DNA from: Azonexus sp.
GTDB lineage: Bacteria > Pseudomonadota > Gammaproteobacteria > Burkholderiales > Rhodocyclaceae
Reading direction: 5' to 3'
DNA length: 64,000 nt
Assembly (NCBI GenBank): GCA_031274715.1
Contig: JAISPT010000047.1
Span: 1 to 64,000 of the forward strand
Part shown: positions 1 to 8,435 of the stretch, one piece after another
How positions within the stretch are numbered: position 1 is the first letter of the stretch
How the letters are laid out: the number at the start of each line of letters is the position of its first letter
Position numbers and translations under genes: made by a program
The notes under the pieces: generated by a model
Database searches by the model: none
What the model was told of the DNA's origin: nothing
The model's input: only the letters and a program-made list of their open reading frames with translations

Positions 1-1154
1 ACACCAAGCAGCGCGTGCAAACGCACTACGCGCACTTTCTGCGCTGGCGCCGCTACCGGATCGGCACGCAGGCGAGCCTGCCGTGCGTGGCACACGCTCC
101 GCGCCAGGACCGGACGGACTTGATCGGCGCCAATGATGAATTGAACAAGGAATTGGCGTGGATGGGAGGCGGGGACGGCGTGAGCTGGTTTCGCAATCAA
201 CTGGGTTTTTATTCCGGTGGACTTTTCGATATGGGGGCGGCGACCCTGGCCCGGCTGCTTGGCGTTGGCGCCGGCGGCGTAGGCGGCCCCGTCGCGCGCG
301 TGGTCTTCGCGGATTTGCCCGGCGGCCCGATCGCATTGCTCGAGCCGGGTTTCGGGGCGGCGAGAAATATGTTTTACGGCAGCGCCGTCGCGGCGGCGAT
401 CATGGAAGCGTACAAGAGCAAATGGGCGCAATGGCGGCAGGTGAAGAAGGCCTGGGATGAAGGAACCCGGGCTCCGTCGCCGGCCATATGCGATCTGTTC
501 GAAAACGACGTGCATGATTCGCGCGCCTGGTTCAAGCCGTTCGGCGATGACGATGATGTGTGGGAGAAACGGCAGCAGGAGCGGATCAAAACCTTGCTGG
601 CGCGCGAGCAAGCCTACAAGATGGCCGCCGCGCCGGGAGCGGCGCTGATGCAGGCCGCGCCGCTGACGGTTGGCGGAACCGGCGTTCTCGGCGCGGCGCT
701 CGACAGGCCGGCTCCGTTGAGCGCCGGGGAGAAAGAAGAACTCGCGATCTACCGCAGGAAGCTTGCCGCCCATGGCAAGAGGGAAGGCGATCTGAGTCCG
801 GAATTGCTGCCGACGCAAAGCGGCGGCCGGGAAAACTTTGTGTTGTGGGGTTATCTGCGCTGGCGCACGGTCTATCGCGACCGCTACATGGATTATCGTC
901 ACGATTATCCGGCCTTGGCTCAAGCGGACCGCGGCAGGTTGAAATCGCGCAAGTCCGAGCTGGAGCGGACGATCAAGAATCTTTCGGCGCAGGCGGATAG
1001 CGCGCAGCGTCCGTACTCGCAAAGTATGTCGATGCCGCCGCCGGAAACCATGGGTCAGTTGCTTGGACTCCACCAGGCGCTAACTGTTGCCGAGAAAGAA
1101 CTGGAAGCCATCGAGTGCTTCCTGGCCGAACTGCCCGCGGATACGTGGTGGTGA
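1..1154 (+). CDS. Unknown protein, 5' end outside window
   Basis: The reading frame is open from the first complete codon at position 3, so the gene probably starts upstream; the GTG at 15 is only the first possible start inside the window. About 384 residues are visible. A Gly/Ala-rich, mildly hydrophobic stretch lies near residues 65-130, followed by a charged region and a C-terminal part with coiled-coil character (Lys/Glu/Leu-rich near residues 310-340 and 355-375). No catalytic motif or family was recognised. The 97-bp gap to lemA contains no obvious terminator. It could be the C-terminal part of a large secreted or membrane-associated protein, but nothing in the visible part proves this. 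Confidence 0.6.
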   Translation, partial: TKQRVQTHYAHFLRWRRYRIGTQASLPCVAHAPRQDRTDLIGANDELNKELAWMGGGDGVSWFRNQLGFYSGGLFDMGAATLARLLGVGAGGVGGPVARVVFADLPGGPIALLEPGFGAARNMFYGSAVAAAIMEAYKSKWAQWRQVKKAWDEGTRAPSPAICDLFENDVHDSRAWFKPFGDDDDVWEKRQQERIKTLLAREQAYKMAAAPGAALMQAAPLTVGGTGVLGAALDRPAPLSAGEKEELAIYRRKLAAHGKREGDLSPELLPTQSGGRENFVLWGYLRWRTVYRDRYMDYRHDYPALAQADRGRLKSRKSELERTIKNLSAQADSAQRPYSQSMSMPPPETMGQLLGLHQALTVAEKELEAIECFLAELPADTWW

Positions 1155-1251
1155 GGGCGAGGAGTTCTCGTATAGAGATACCACTGGATACCGGCCCGAT
1201 TTCCACGATAATTCCTTGCCACAACCTCCGTCATCCATCAGGAGCTTTGTC

Positions 1252-1821
1252 ATGTCATCAACCGCCGTCATTCTGACCCTCATCGCCGTTCTCGTTGTCA
1301 TCGCATTCTGGATTTTTAGCGTCTATAACTCTCTGGTCGCGCTGCGACAAAGGGTTGAACAGTCTTTTGCCGATATCGATGTGCAGCTCAAGCAGCGGCG
1401 CGATCTGGTGCCCAACCTCGTGGAAACGGTCAAGGGTTATGCCAGTCACGAGCGCGGCACGCTGGAAGAAGTGGTCAAGGCACGCAATGCCGCCATGTCG
1501 GCGCAAGGCCCGGCCCAAACCGCCGCCGCCGAAGGGCAGTTGACCGCCACGCTGCGTAGCCTGTTCGCCCTGTCCGAGGCTTACCCCGACCTCAAGGCCA
1601 ATACCAATTTCCAGCAACTGCAAAACGATCTTGCCGACATCGAAAACAAGCTCGCCGCCGCACGCCGCTTCTTCAACAATGCCGTGCAAGAATACAACAC
1701 TGGCATTGCGCGCATTCCTGCCCTGTGGTTCGCCGCGTCGTTCGGCTTTACGCGCAAGGATTTTTACGATCTGGGCGAACAGCGCGTCCAGCTTGAAGAA
1801 GCGCCCAGCGTCAAGTTTTGA
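1252..1821 (+). CDS. lemA: LemA family membrane protein
   Basis: A 189-residue protein with one N-terminal membrane anchor (about residues 5-25) followed by the helical LemA domain. The conserved segment around residues 40-70 (DIDVQLKQRRDLVPNLVETV) is diagnostic for the family. The ATG at 1252 is preceded by AGGAGC at a good distance; a longer in-frame reading from 1087 has no such support. Its partner, an M48 membrane protease, begins 26 bp downstream. LemA next to an HtpX-like protease is a recurring pair, suggesting a role in envelope protein quality control. The biochemical function of LemA is not settled. Confidence 0.93.
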   Translation: MSSTAVILTLIAVLVVIAFWIFSVYNSLVALRQRVEQSFADIDVQLKQRRDLVPNLVETVKGYASHERGTLEEVVKARNAAMSAQGPAQTAAAEGQLTATLRSLFALSEAYPDLKANTNFQQLQNDLADIENKLAAARRFFNNAVQEYNTGIARIPALWFAASFGFTRKDFYDLGEQRVQLEEAPSVKF

Positions 1822-1847
1822 GGCCGTAGCGGAAATCGGTTAGCGCA

Positions 1848-2873
1848 ATGGCCGCTTATGGTCTTTACACCCAGATCGCGTCGAACAAAATCCGTTCGCG
1901 CGTGTTGCTGGCGGGCATGTTCCTGCTCGTCTATCTCTTCGTGTTTGCCGGCGCGCTGCTCGCTGAGGTGCAACTGGATGGCCGGCAGACGGTCGGCTTT
2001 TATCTGCGCGCCGCGGGCGGCGATCTGCTCCATGCCTTGCCCGTCGCCACCCTGGCCGGCGCAATCTGGGTGGCGATTGCCTACCGCTTCAATCAGGCCA
2101 TCATTGATACCGTGACCGGCGGGCGGGACGTGACCCGCCAAGAACAGCCGCGCCTTTATAACCTGCTGGAGAACTTGTGCATCTCGCGCGGCATTCCCAT
2201 GCCCAAGCTCAAAATCATCGACAGCGCATCGCTCAACGCCTTTGCCAGCGGCCTCAACCCCCAGCAGTATTCCGTCACCGTCACCTCCGGGCTGCTGGAC
2301 AGGCTCGACGACGCCGAAATGGAAGCCGTGCTCGGCCACGAACTGACCCATATCCGTAACGGCGACGTGCGGCTGATGGTCATTGCCGGCATCATCGCGG
2401 GCATCATCGGTTTTTTTGCCGAACTGGCGTTTCGCTTGTTCTTCAGGCCGGGCCGTTCTTCGTCGCGCGGCGGCGGCAAAAACGGCAGCGCGGCCCTCGT
2501 TTTCATCATCGCCCTGGTGCTGATCGCGCTGGCTTGGCTGGTGTCGATGCTGATCCGCTTCGCGCTGTCCCGCTCGCGCGAATTCCTGGCCGATGCCGGT
2601 GCGGTGGAACTGACCAAAAACCCTGACGCGATGATCTCCGCCCTGCGCAAAATCGAAAGCCGCAGCGAATTGGAAGGCGCGACTTCCGCCGTCATGGAAA
2701 TGTGTATCGACAACCCGCGCCGGGGTTTTGCCAACCTGTTCGCTACGCATCCTTCGGTGCAGAACCGGGTTCAAGCATTGGTCAAACTCGCCGGCGGCCA
2801 CGACCCCGGCCCCATTCTCACGCTTGCCGATACGGGCGCCTCCCCGTCGCATGACGCGGGACTAAACACCTAG
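1848..2873 (+). CDS. M48 family membrane zinc metalloprotease (HtpX-like)
   Basis: A 341-residue membrane protease. Two N-terminal membrane segments (about residues 17-40 and 62-80) precede the catalytic domain. The zinc motif HELTH is at residues 164-168, and the SREFLAD segment further on supplies the third (Glu) ligand. A second membrane pair flanks residues 175-245. It is longer than classical HtpX (about 290 residues), so HtpX-like is safer than a strict orthology call. The family degrades misfolded inner-membrane proteins. The stop codon overlaps the stop of the convergent cobC gene by 4 bp, leaving no room for a terminator between them. Confidence 0.92.
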   Translation: MAAYGLYTQIASNKIRSRVLLAGMFLLVYLFVFAGALLAEVQLDGRQTVGFYLRAAGGDLLHALPVATLAGAIWVAIAYRFNQAIIDTVTGGRDVTRQEQPRLYNLLENLCISRGIPMPKLKIIDSASLNAFASGLNPQQYSVTVTSGLLDRLDDAEMEAVLGHELTHIRNGDVRLMVIAGIIAGIIGFFAELAFRLFFRPGRSSSRGGGKNGSAALVFIIALVLIALAWLVSMLIRFALSRSREFLADAGAVELTKNPDAMISALRKIESRSELEGATSAVMEMCIDNPRRGFANLFATHPSVQNRVQALVKLAGGHDPGPILTLADTGASPSHDAGLNT

Positions 2874-3379
2874 GCTAGCACCAGCCTAGTCAGACTGCCG
2901 AAGGCCGGCCGGACATCGAGGCAATCGGCGATCGGGCGACCGTTGGCGTGCGCGTACAGGCTACGGATCACGCCGGCATGAGTGACCAGTACCGCCTCGG
3001 TCACCGTCAGCGTAGTGACGAAATCAAGCACCCGCCGCTGCAACTGCCGCGCCGACTCGCCGCCGGGCGGGACGTAGCCGTCAACGTCGGCCGCCCAGGC
3101 ATCAAGTTCGGCGCGCGGAATATCCGCCCACCGACGACCTTCCCAGGCACCGAAATCCATTTCCCGCAGCCGTTCGTCGAAGATTGGCGCCGGGTGCAGC
3201 GCTGCCGCCAACTCGTGGCAGCGTTGCAGCGGGCTGCTCCATAACGGCAAACCTGGCGGCAAATCAGCCCGCAATGCGGCGGCGAACACCGCAGCCGGCT
3301 CAGCCGGCACATCCATTGCTCCATAGCAGACGCCCTGCGCCACTCTGGGCGGCGGATGGCGGATCAAATGCAGAATCAT
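2870..3379 (-). CDS. cobC: Alpha-ribazole phosphatase / histidine phosphatase family
   Basis: A 169-residue histidine phosphatase superfamily protein. The N-terminal LIRHP segment carries the phosphorylated histidine (residue 7), and VTHAGV near residue 140 carries the second catalytic histidine. Its start overlaps the end of cobS by 4 bp, so it is the last gene of a cobT-cobS-cobC operon. The family includes CobC, which removes phosphate from alpha-ribazole-5'-phosphate in nucleotide loop assembly. Substrate cannot be read from sequence alone, since the superfamily is broad; the assignment rests mainly on context. The start is set by the MILHL sequence that matches the family's usual N-terminus. 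Confidence 0.82.
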   Translation of the reverse strand: MILHLIRHPPPRVAQGVCYGAMDVPAEPAAVFAAALRADLPPGLPLWSSPLQRCHELAAALHPAPIFDERLREMDFGAWEGRRWADIPRAELDAWAADVDGYVPPGGESARQLQRRVLDFVTTLTVTEAVLVTHAGVIRSLYAHANGRPIADCLDVRPAFGSLTRLVLA

Positions 3380-4137
3380 TGCGGCCACTGCACCAGCAGG
3401 CCGAGGTAGAAGGCAATTTCCGCGACCTGCTGGGCGGCGCCCAGGCAATCGCCGGTGTAACCGCCCAGCCAGCGGCGGAACTTGGCCGCCAACCAGGCAG
3501 TCGCCAGCGCCGCCAGCAGGCAGCCGGCCAGCGCCTGCGGCCAGGCCAGGGGCAACAGGCCGGCGAGAGCGAAGCCGGTTGCCACAATGAGCGATCCAGT
3601 GGAAAGCCGGGTAGCCAGCGGCTTGGCTTTGGCCTGTAAGTCTTCGCGCACGTAGTTCATGCCCACCATCAACCAGATGGCGACATAGCGCGACATGGCA
3701 TGGCCGGCGACCAGCGCCCACGGCACCGCTGCCGAATCGAGGGCAGCGAGCACGACGAACTTGCCGGTCAAGCCCAGCCACAAGACGATCACACCGTAGT
3801 TGCCGACCCGCGAATCCTTCATGATTTCCAGGATGCGCTGCTTGTCCCAGCCGCCGCCGAGACCATCGACGGCATCGGACAGACCGTCCTCGTGGAAGGC
3901 GCCGGTGGCGTACAGCGTCGCCGCCATCGCCAACAGCACCGCAACCGGCTGCGGCCACAGTTGCAGCGTGGCCAGATAGACCAGCGCGCCAATGGCGCCA
4001 ACGATCAGGCCGACGGCGGGAAAGTAACGGGTCGAGGCATCGAGTTTTTCCGCCGAGTGGCCGACCCAGGCCGGAACCGGTAGGCGGGTGAAGAAGCGGA
4101 TGGCGCCGAGAAAGTACTCCAGTTCGCGGCGCAGCAT
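3376..4137 (-). CDS. cobS: Adenosylcobinamide-GDP ribazoletransferase
   Basis: A 253-residue integral membrane protein with about six hydrophobic segments. It joins alpha-ribazole (phosphate) to adenosylcobinamide-GDP, the last joining step of cobalamin synthesis at the inner membrane. Family marks are FFTRLPVP near residue 16, the acidic FHEDGLSDAVDGLGGG segment near residue 80 that binds metal and substrate, and the GGYTGDCLGA segment near residue 225. It sits between cobT and cobC, with a 1-nt overlap with the cobT stop. The length is normal for CobS/CobV. Confidence 0.96.
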   Translation of the reverse strand: MLRRELEYFLGAIRFFTRLPVPAWVGHSAEKLDASTRYFPAVGLIVGAIGALVYLATLQLWPQPVAVLLAMAATLYATGAFHEDGLSDAVDGLGGGWDKQRILEIMKDSRVGNYGVIVLWLGLTGKFVVLAALDSAAVPWALVAGHAMSRYVAIWLMVGMNYVREDLQAKAKPLATRLSTGSLIVATGFALAGLLPLAWPQALAGCLLAALATAWLAAKFRRWLGGYTGDCLGAAQQVAEIAFYLGLLVQWPQ

Positions 4138-5180
4138 TACGCCTTGTCCGCCACTCCGGCGGATTCAAAGCTCGCCATTTCGTTGAGGAAGGCAGCGGCG
4201 GCCTGTACCAATGGGAAGGCCAGCGCGGCGCCGGTGCCTTCGCCCAGGCGCAGGCCGAGGTCGAGCAGCGGTTCGCCGCCGAGCGCCTGTAGTTGCGCCG
4301 CATGGCCCGGCTCGGCCGAACAATGGCAGAACACGCAATAGTTGGTCAGCGCCGGGAACAGCCTGGCCGCCGTCAGCGCGGCAGCGCCGACGATGAAGCC
4401 GTCGATCAGGATCAGCATCCTGGCTTCTGCTGCCGCCAGCATGGCCCCCATCATCATGGCGATTTCGAAGCCGCCGAACTCGGCAAGCACCGCCAGCGGC
4501 GCATTGCCACCGACGCGATCGCGTTTCATGGCCTGTTCGAGCAGCGCCTGCTTGCGCTGCAAACCAGCATCGTCGAGGCCGGTGCCGCGCCCAATGCAAT
4601 CGGCCAGCGGAACCCCGGTCAGGCAATGGGTGATCAAGGAAGCGGCAGCCGTGTTGCCGATACCCATTTCGCCAAAACCGATCACATTGCAACCGTTGCC
4701 CGCCAGATTACGGACGATTTCCGCGCCACGGGCGATGGCCAGTTCGCACTGGTCCACCGTCATCGCCGCTTCCTCGATGAAATTGGCTGTACCGGGGGCC
4801 ACTTTGGCGTGGATCAAGCCTGGACGGTGGCTGAAATCGTAGGCGACGCCAGCATCGACAATGGTCAGGTGCAGCCCGTTGTGACGGGCGAAAACGTTGA
4901 TCGCAGCACCGCCCGCCAGGAAGTTATCGACCATCTGCCAAGTCACTTCTTGCGGATAGGCCGAGACGCCGGCCCGCGCCGCGCCGTGGTCGCCGGCGAA
5001 GACCAAGAGGTGCGGCTGGCTGATATGCGGATCGAGACGCTGCTGAATCAGGCCGATCTGGCGCGCCAGCTTCTCCAGTTGCCCAAGCGAGCCGCGCGGC
5101 TTGGTTTTCTGGTCGATCTTGTGTTGCAGCGGGGCGGCCAGTCCCTGATCGGGTGCCGTAATTTTGAAATGGGCATGCAT
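4137..5180 (-). CDS. cobT: Nicotinate-nucleotide-dimethylbenzimidazole phosphoribosyltransferase
   Basis: A 347-residue enzyme that activates 5,6-dimethylbenzimidazole with nicotinate mononucleotide to give alpha-ribazole-5'-phosphate. KTKPRGSLGQLE near residue 22, the FAGDHGAARAGVSAYP segment and the C-terminal LGEGTGAALA segment, which holds the catalytic glutamate, are all typical. The ATG at 5180 is preferred over a start 27 nt upstream, because AGGAAG lies just before it and the protein then begins where the family does. It is divergent from cobU (126 bp apart) and leads the cobT-cobS-cobC operon. Its substrate would be made by bluB at 7.7 kb. Confidence 0.96.
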   Translation of the reverse strand: MHAHFKITAPDQGLAAPLQHKIDQKTKPRGSLGQLEKLARQIGLIQQRLDPHISQPHLLVFAGDHGAARAGVSAYPQEVTWQMVDNFLAGGAAINVFARHNGLHLTIVDAGVAYDFSHRPGLIHAKVAPGTANFIEEAAMTVDQCELAIARGAEIVRNLAGNGCNVIGFGEMGIGNTAAASLITHCLTGVPLADCIGRGTGLDDAGLQRKQALLEQAMKRDRVGGNAPLAVLAEFGGFEIAMMMGAMLAAAEARMLILIDGFIVGAAALTAARLFPALTNYCVFCHCSAEPGHAAQLQALGGEPLLDLGLRLGEGTGAALAFPLVQAAAAFLNEMASFESAGVADKA

Positions 5181-5306
5181 TGGATTCTTCCTGTCCCGAA
5201 AAGGCAAACGACGATTTTGCTTTACAACAATATCGATGTAACCATGAATTTGAAAAATCTCTTACCGCAATACAATCCGCCATCCCACTTCGAGCAGACG
5301 GTCACC

Positions 5307-5870
5307 ATGAAACAACTGATTCTCGGCGGCGCCCGTTCGGGCAAAAGCCTGCTGGCTGAACGGCGGGCAGCGGCCAGTGGGCAGCGCGTCGTCTATCTGG
5401 CAACAGCGGAAGCGCGCGACGGCGAGATGCTCCACCGTATCGCCCATCACCGCGCTCGACGTCCACTGGAATGGGAATGCGTCGAGGAAACCCTGCATCT
5501 GGCGGATCGCCTGCACCAACTGGCTACGCCCGACACCTGTCTCCTGGTCGACTGCCTGACGCTGTGGCTCTCCAACCTGCTGTTCGCCGGCCGGGCAGCA
5601 GCCCAGGCCGAAGCTGGCGAAACAATCGATTGCCCGCTGTTCGCTGCTGAAACTAGCGCGCTGCTCGAAACGCTGCCGCGCTTGCCGGGGCAGATCATTC
5701 TGGTTTCCAACGAAGTCGGCTGGGGCATCGTGCCGATGCATCCCGTCTCGCGCCTGTTCGCCGACGAGCAAGGACGGCTCAACCAGCGCGTGGCCACTGT
5801 CTGCGACCAGGTCACGCTGGTCGCCGCCGGCCTGCCGCTTGAACTCAAATCCCCGGCAGCAGGGGCCTGA
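5307..5870 (+). CDS. cobU: Adenosylcobinamide kinase / guanylyltransferase
   Basis: A 187-residue bifunctional enzyme that phosphorylates adenosylcobinamide and transfers GMP to it. The P-loop GGARSGKS at residues 6-13 and the HHRARRP segment near residue 46, which holds the guanylylated histidine, are visible. An in-frame ATG at 5245 would add 20 residues not seen in the family, so the ATG at 5307 is chosen, although its ribosome binding site is weak. It reads opposite to cobT and cobQ; its last 26 bp overlap the end of cobQ tail to tail. Confidence 0.95.
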   Translation: MKQLILGGARSGKSLLAERRAAASGQRVVYLATAEARDGEMLHRIAHHRARRPLEWECVEETLHLADRLHQLATPDTCLLVDCLTLWLSNLLFAGRAAAQAEAGETIDCPLFAAETSALLETLPRLPGQIILVSNEVGWGIVPMHPVSRLFADEQGRLNQRVATVCDQVTLVAAGLPLELKSPAAGA

Positions 5871-7308
5871 GCTTTTCCCAGTCGAGCGCGGCCTCGACCG
5901 CATCGGCCAACCGATTGAGATCCGCTTCGCGGCGGGCGGCGAAATCGACCGGCGCGCTTTCGTTCAGCCCGGCCCAGGCAAGCAATGCGGTCAGCGCCTG
6001 CGGATGATCGAACAAACCGTGGCAATACGTGGCGAACACCTGCCCATCCGCCGAAACAACCCCATCGCGCCGACTATCGGCCAGTTCGACAGCGGCACTC
6101 GCCAATCCATCGCCGACGGTCACGCCAAGGTGGATTTCATAGCCGGTCATCGCCGGGCACCCCGGCAGACATAAGTGGCCGCTCACATTACGCAGCTGCT
6201 TGTCGCTTTCCAGCGTCGTTTCGCACTCCAGCACACCGAGGCCGGCCGTGCTGCCGGGTTGTCCTTCCAGTCCTCGTGGATCGTGGATCGCCCGGCCCAG
6301 CATCTGGTAGCCGCCGCACAGCCCAATCACCTTGCCGCCATAGCGCAAATGCTTGCGGACCGCCGCATCCCACCCTTTCTCGCGCAGCCAGTCGAGATCG
6401 GCGCGCACCGCCTTCGAACCGGGCAGAACGATCAGATCGGCGGCTGGCGGCGTCTCGCCCGGACCGACCCAACGGAAATCGACCTCCGGATGCAAACGCA
6501 GCGGATCGAGGTCGTTGTGATTGGCAACACGCGGATACGCTGGAGCAACCACCTTCAGCCGCGTCTCGCCCTTGGTCAGGGTGGCCGTGGCAATCGCATC
6601 CTCGGCATCGAGCAGTAAGCCGTGCAGGTAAGGCAACACCCCGAACACCGGCTTGCCGGTACGTTCCTCCAGCCAGCGCAAGCCGGGCTCCAATAAGCCG
6701 ATGTCGCCGCGAAAACGGTTGATCACAAAACCCTTGACCCGCGCTTGCTCGGACGGCGACAGCAAATCCAGCGTACCGACCAGATGGGCGAAAACACCGC
6801 CCCGGTCGATATCAGCCACCAGGATCACCGGGCAGTCGACCGCCTCGGCGAAACCCATGTTGGCAATGTCGCGGTCGCGCAGATTGATCTCGGCCGGCGA
6901 ACCGGCCCCCTCGACCAGCACCGCCTCGTAGACGGCGGTCAGGCGGCCCCAGGATTCCAGCACCGCGCCCATCGCCCGTGGCTTATAGGCGTGATAAGCC
7001 TTGGCGTCGAGATCGCTGGCCACCTTGCCATGAATGATTACCTGCGCTTTCTTGTCGGTGGTCGGCTTCAACAACACCGGATTGAACTCCGACTGCGGTG
7101 CCAAACCGCAAGCCAGGGCCTGCAACGCCTGGGCACGACCGATCTCACCGCCATCCACGGTAACCGCCGAATTGAGCGCCATGTTCTGCGGCTTGAACGG
7201 CGCAACGCGCACACCGCGACGCTTGAGGATGCGACCCAGCGCGGCCACCAACGTCGATTTGCCGGCATCCGACGTGGTGCCTTGAACCATCAGGGAATAG
7301 CAGGTCAT
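5845..7308 (-). CDS. cobQ: Cobyric acid synthase
   Basis: A 487-residue enzyme that amidates four side chains of adenosylcobyrinic acid a,c-diamide. The N-terminal synthetase domain has the nucleotide-binding QGTTSDAGKS segment near residue 8 and the PFKPQNMALN segment near residue 39. The C-terminal class I glutamine amidotransferase-like domain has the nucleophile in GLCGGYQMLG near residue 333 and a YCHGLFDHP histidine segment near the end. The start at 7308 is set by the family's usual N-terminus; an upstream ATG at 7329 is possible. It is divergent from bluB, and the cobalamin riboswitch between them faces bluB, not cobQ. Confidence 0.95.
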   Translation of the reverse strand: MTCYSLMVQGTTSDAGKSTLVAALGRILKRRGVRVAPFKPQNMALNSAVTVDGGEIGRAQALQALACGLAPQSEFNPVLLKPTTDKKAQVIIHGKVASDLDAKAYHAYKPRAMGAVLESWGRLTAVYEAVLVEGAGSPAEINLRDRDIANMGFAEAVDCPVILVADIDRGGVFAHLVGTLDLLSPSEQARVKGFVINRFRGDIGLLEPGLRWLEERTGKPVFGVLPYLHGLLLDAEDAIATATLTKGETRLKVVAPAYPRVANHNDLDPLRLHPEVDFRWVGPGETPPAADLIVLPGSKAVRADLDWLREKGWDAAVRKHLRYGGKVIGLCGGYQMLGRAIHDPRGLEGQPGSTAGLGVLECETTLESDKQLRNVSGHLCLPGCPAMTGYEIHLGVTVGDGLASAAVELADSRRDGVVSADGQVFATYCHGLFDHPQALTALLAWAGLNESAPVDFAARREADLNRLADAVEAALDWEKLRPLLPGI

Positions 7309-7411
7309 AGAAATCGTGGCGGCGGGCAAAGGGGGGAATTATCACACCGCAGGTGACAGCTCCCGGTTAGCCGTCACCAGGCGGCCACAGCACATCGCAC
7401 CTCGGTGAAAC

Positions 7412-7440
7412 TTGCCAGCCAGTCCCTCGCTCGCTTAGCA
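7412..7440 (+). promoter_or_regulatory. Predicted promoter of the bluB operon
   Basis: TTGCCA at 7412-7417 and TTAGCA at 7435-7440 are separated by 17 bp, giving a predicted transcript start just before the cobalamin riboswitch. The match to the sigma-70 consensus is moderate. The rest of the 380-bp cobQ-bluB spacer upstream holds a GGTGAC/GTCACC inverted repeat at about 7351-7378 of unknown meaning. Confidence 0.4.
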
Positions 7441-7463
7441 TCGCCTCCGCCCGAATGAGTCGG

Positions 7464-7640
7464 GATGGTGTCTTTCGGTGCCGGCCCGCGTCGCGGGATC
7501 GGAGAATCGGGAAGGCGGTGCGATTCCGCCACGTGCCCAGCGCTGTGAGGAGGACGTTCGCCGCAAACCGCCACTGGCGCAAGCCGGGAAGGCGCGGCAA
7601 CGGGTGATTCCAAGTCAGAAGACCGGCCGGGAGACGAAAC
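7464..7640 (+). promoter_or_regulatory. Cobalamin riboswitch upstream of bluB
   Basis: The conserved parts occur in the right order: GATGGT plus GGTGCC at the 5' side, the GGGAA...GGTG...ATTCC core hairpin, TGCCCAGCGCTGTGAG, the B12 box GCCACTGG at 7570-7577 followed by CGGGAAGGCG, and the 3' closing segment AAGTCAGAAGACCGGCC at 7612-7628. It lies 48 bp before the bluB start. Cobalamin binding is expected to reduce expression of bluB-cbiB-cobD-btuF. The exact boundaries and the expression platform are approximate. Confidence 0.93.
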
Positions 7641-7688
7641 CGGACTGTTTGGTCAGGCAGCCGACGACCTTTTCCAGAAGGGGAATCC

Positions 7689-8435
7689 ATGGAAAACCCG
7701 AGCGAACACGCTTTTGCCCCGGCCGAACGGGCTGCCGTCTATCGCACTATCTTCAACCGCCGCGACGTGCGCGGCCAGTTTCTGCCGACGCCGGTGCCGG
7801 ACGAGGTTCTCGGCCGCCTGCTGATGGCGGCGCACCATGCGCCGTCGGTCGGTTTCATGCAGCCGTGGAATTTCCTGCTGGTCCGTTCACCGGAGGTCAA
7901 GCAGCGGGTACGGCAGGCTTTTGCCAAGGCGCATGCCGAGGCGGCACTGATGTTTCCCGAGGGCAAGCGCGAGATTTACAGCCAGTTGAAGCTGGAGGGC
8001 ATCGTCGAATCACCGGTCGGTCTGTGCATCACCTGCGACCGCGAGCGCACCGGCCCGGTGGTGGTCGGCCGCACCCATATCAGGACGATGGATCTGTACA
8101 GCAGCGTGTGCGCCGTGCAGAACCTCTGGCTGGCGGCCCGAGCCGAGGGGCTCGGGGTTGGCTGGGTGAGCATTTTCAACCAGGCCGAGTTGCAGCAGGC
8201 GCTCGACATTCCGCCGCAGATCGTGCCGATCGCCTACTTGTGCATCGGCTACGTCAGCCACTTCCACGACAAACCGGAACTGGAAAAGGCCGGTTGGCTA
8301 CCGCGCCTGCCGATCACCGACTTGCTTTACTACGACCAGTGGGGCCAGGGCGATCCAGAACAACAGGAGACGCTGACCGCGACGCTGGCGGCCATGCAGG
8401 ATGGCATCCAGCAGCGGGGCGCGTTTCCGGAATGA
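7689..8435 (+). CDS. bluB: 5,6-dimethylbenzimidazole synthase
   Basis: A 248-residue nitroreductase-fold flavoprotein that fragments reduced FMN with oxygen to give dimethylbenzimidazole, the lower ligand of cobalamin. The RRDVRGQF segment near residue 24, APSVGFMQPW near residue 54 and GLGVGWVSIF near residue 155 match BluB rather than generic nitroreductases. The ATG at 7689 is preceded by AGAAGGGG. It is the first gene after the cobalamin riboswitch, and its stop overlaps the cbiB start. The reaction needs oxygen, so DMB synthesis here is aerobic. Confidence 0.95.
   Translation: MENPSEHAFAPAERAAVYRTIFNRRDVRGQFLPTPVPDEVLGRLLMAAHHAPSVGFMQPWNFLLVRSPEVKQRVRQAFAKAHAEAALMFPEGKREIYSQLKLEGIVESPVGLCITCDRERTGPVVVGRTHIRTMDLYSSVCAVQNLWLAARAEGLGVGWVSIFNQAELQQALDIPPQIVPIAYLCIGYVSHFHDKPELEKAGWLPRLPITDLLYYDQWGQGDPEQQETLTATLAAMQDGIQQRGAFPE

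Noticed and set aside
5245..5306. Upstream ATG for cobU adding 20 residues
   Set aside because: CobU proteins begin directly with the P-loop strand. The extension has no family counterpart.
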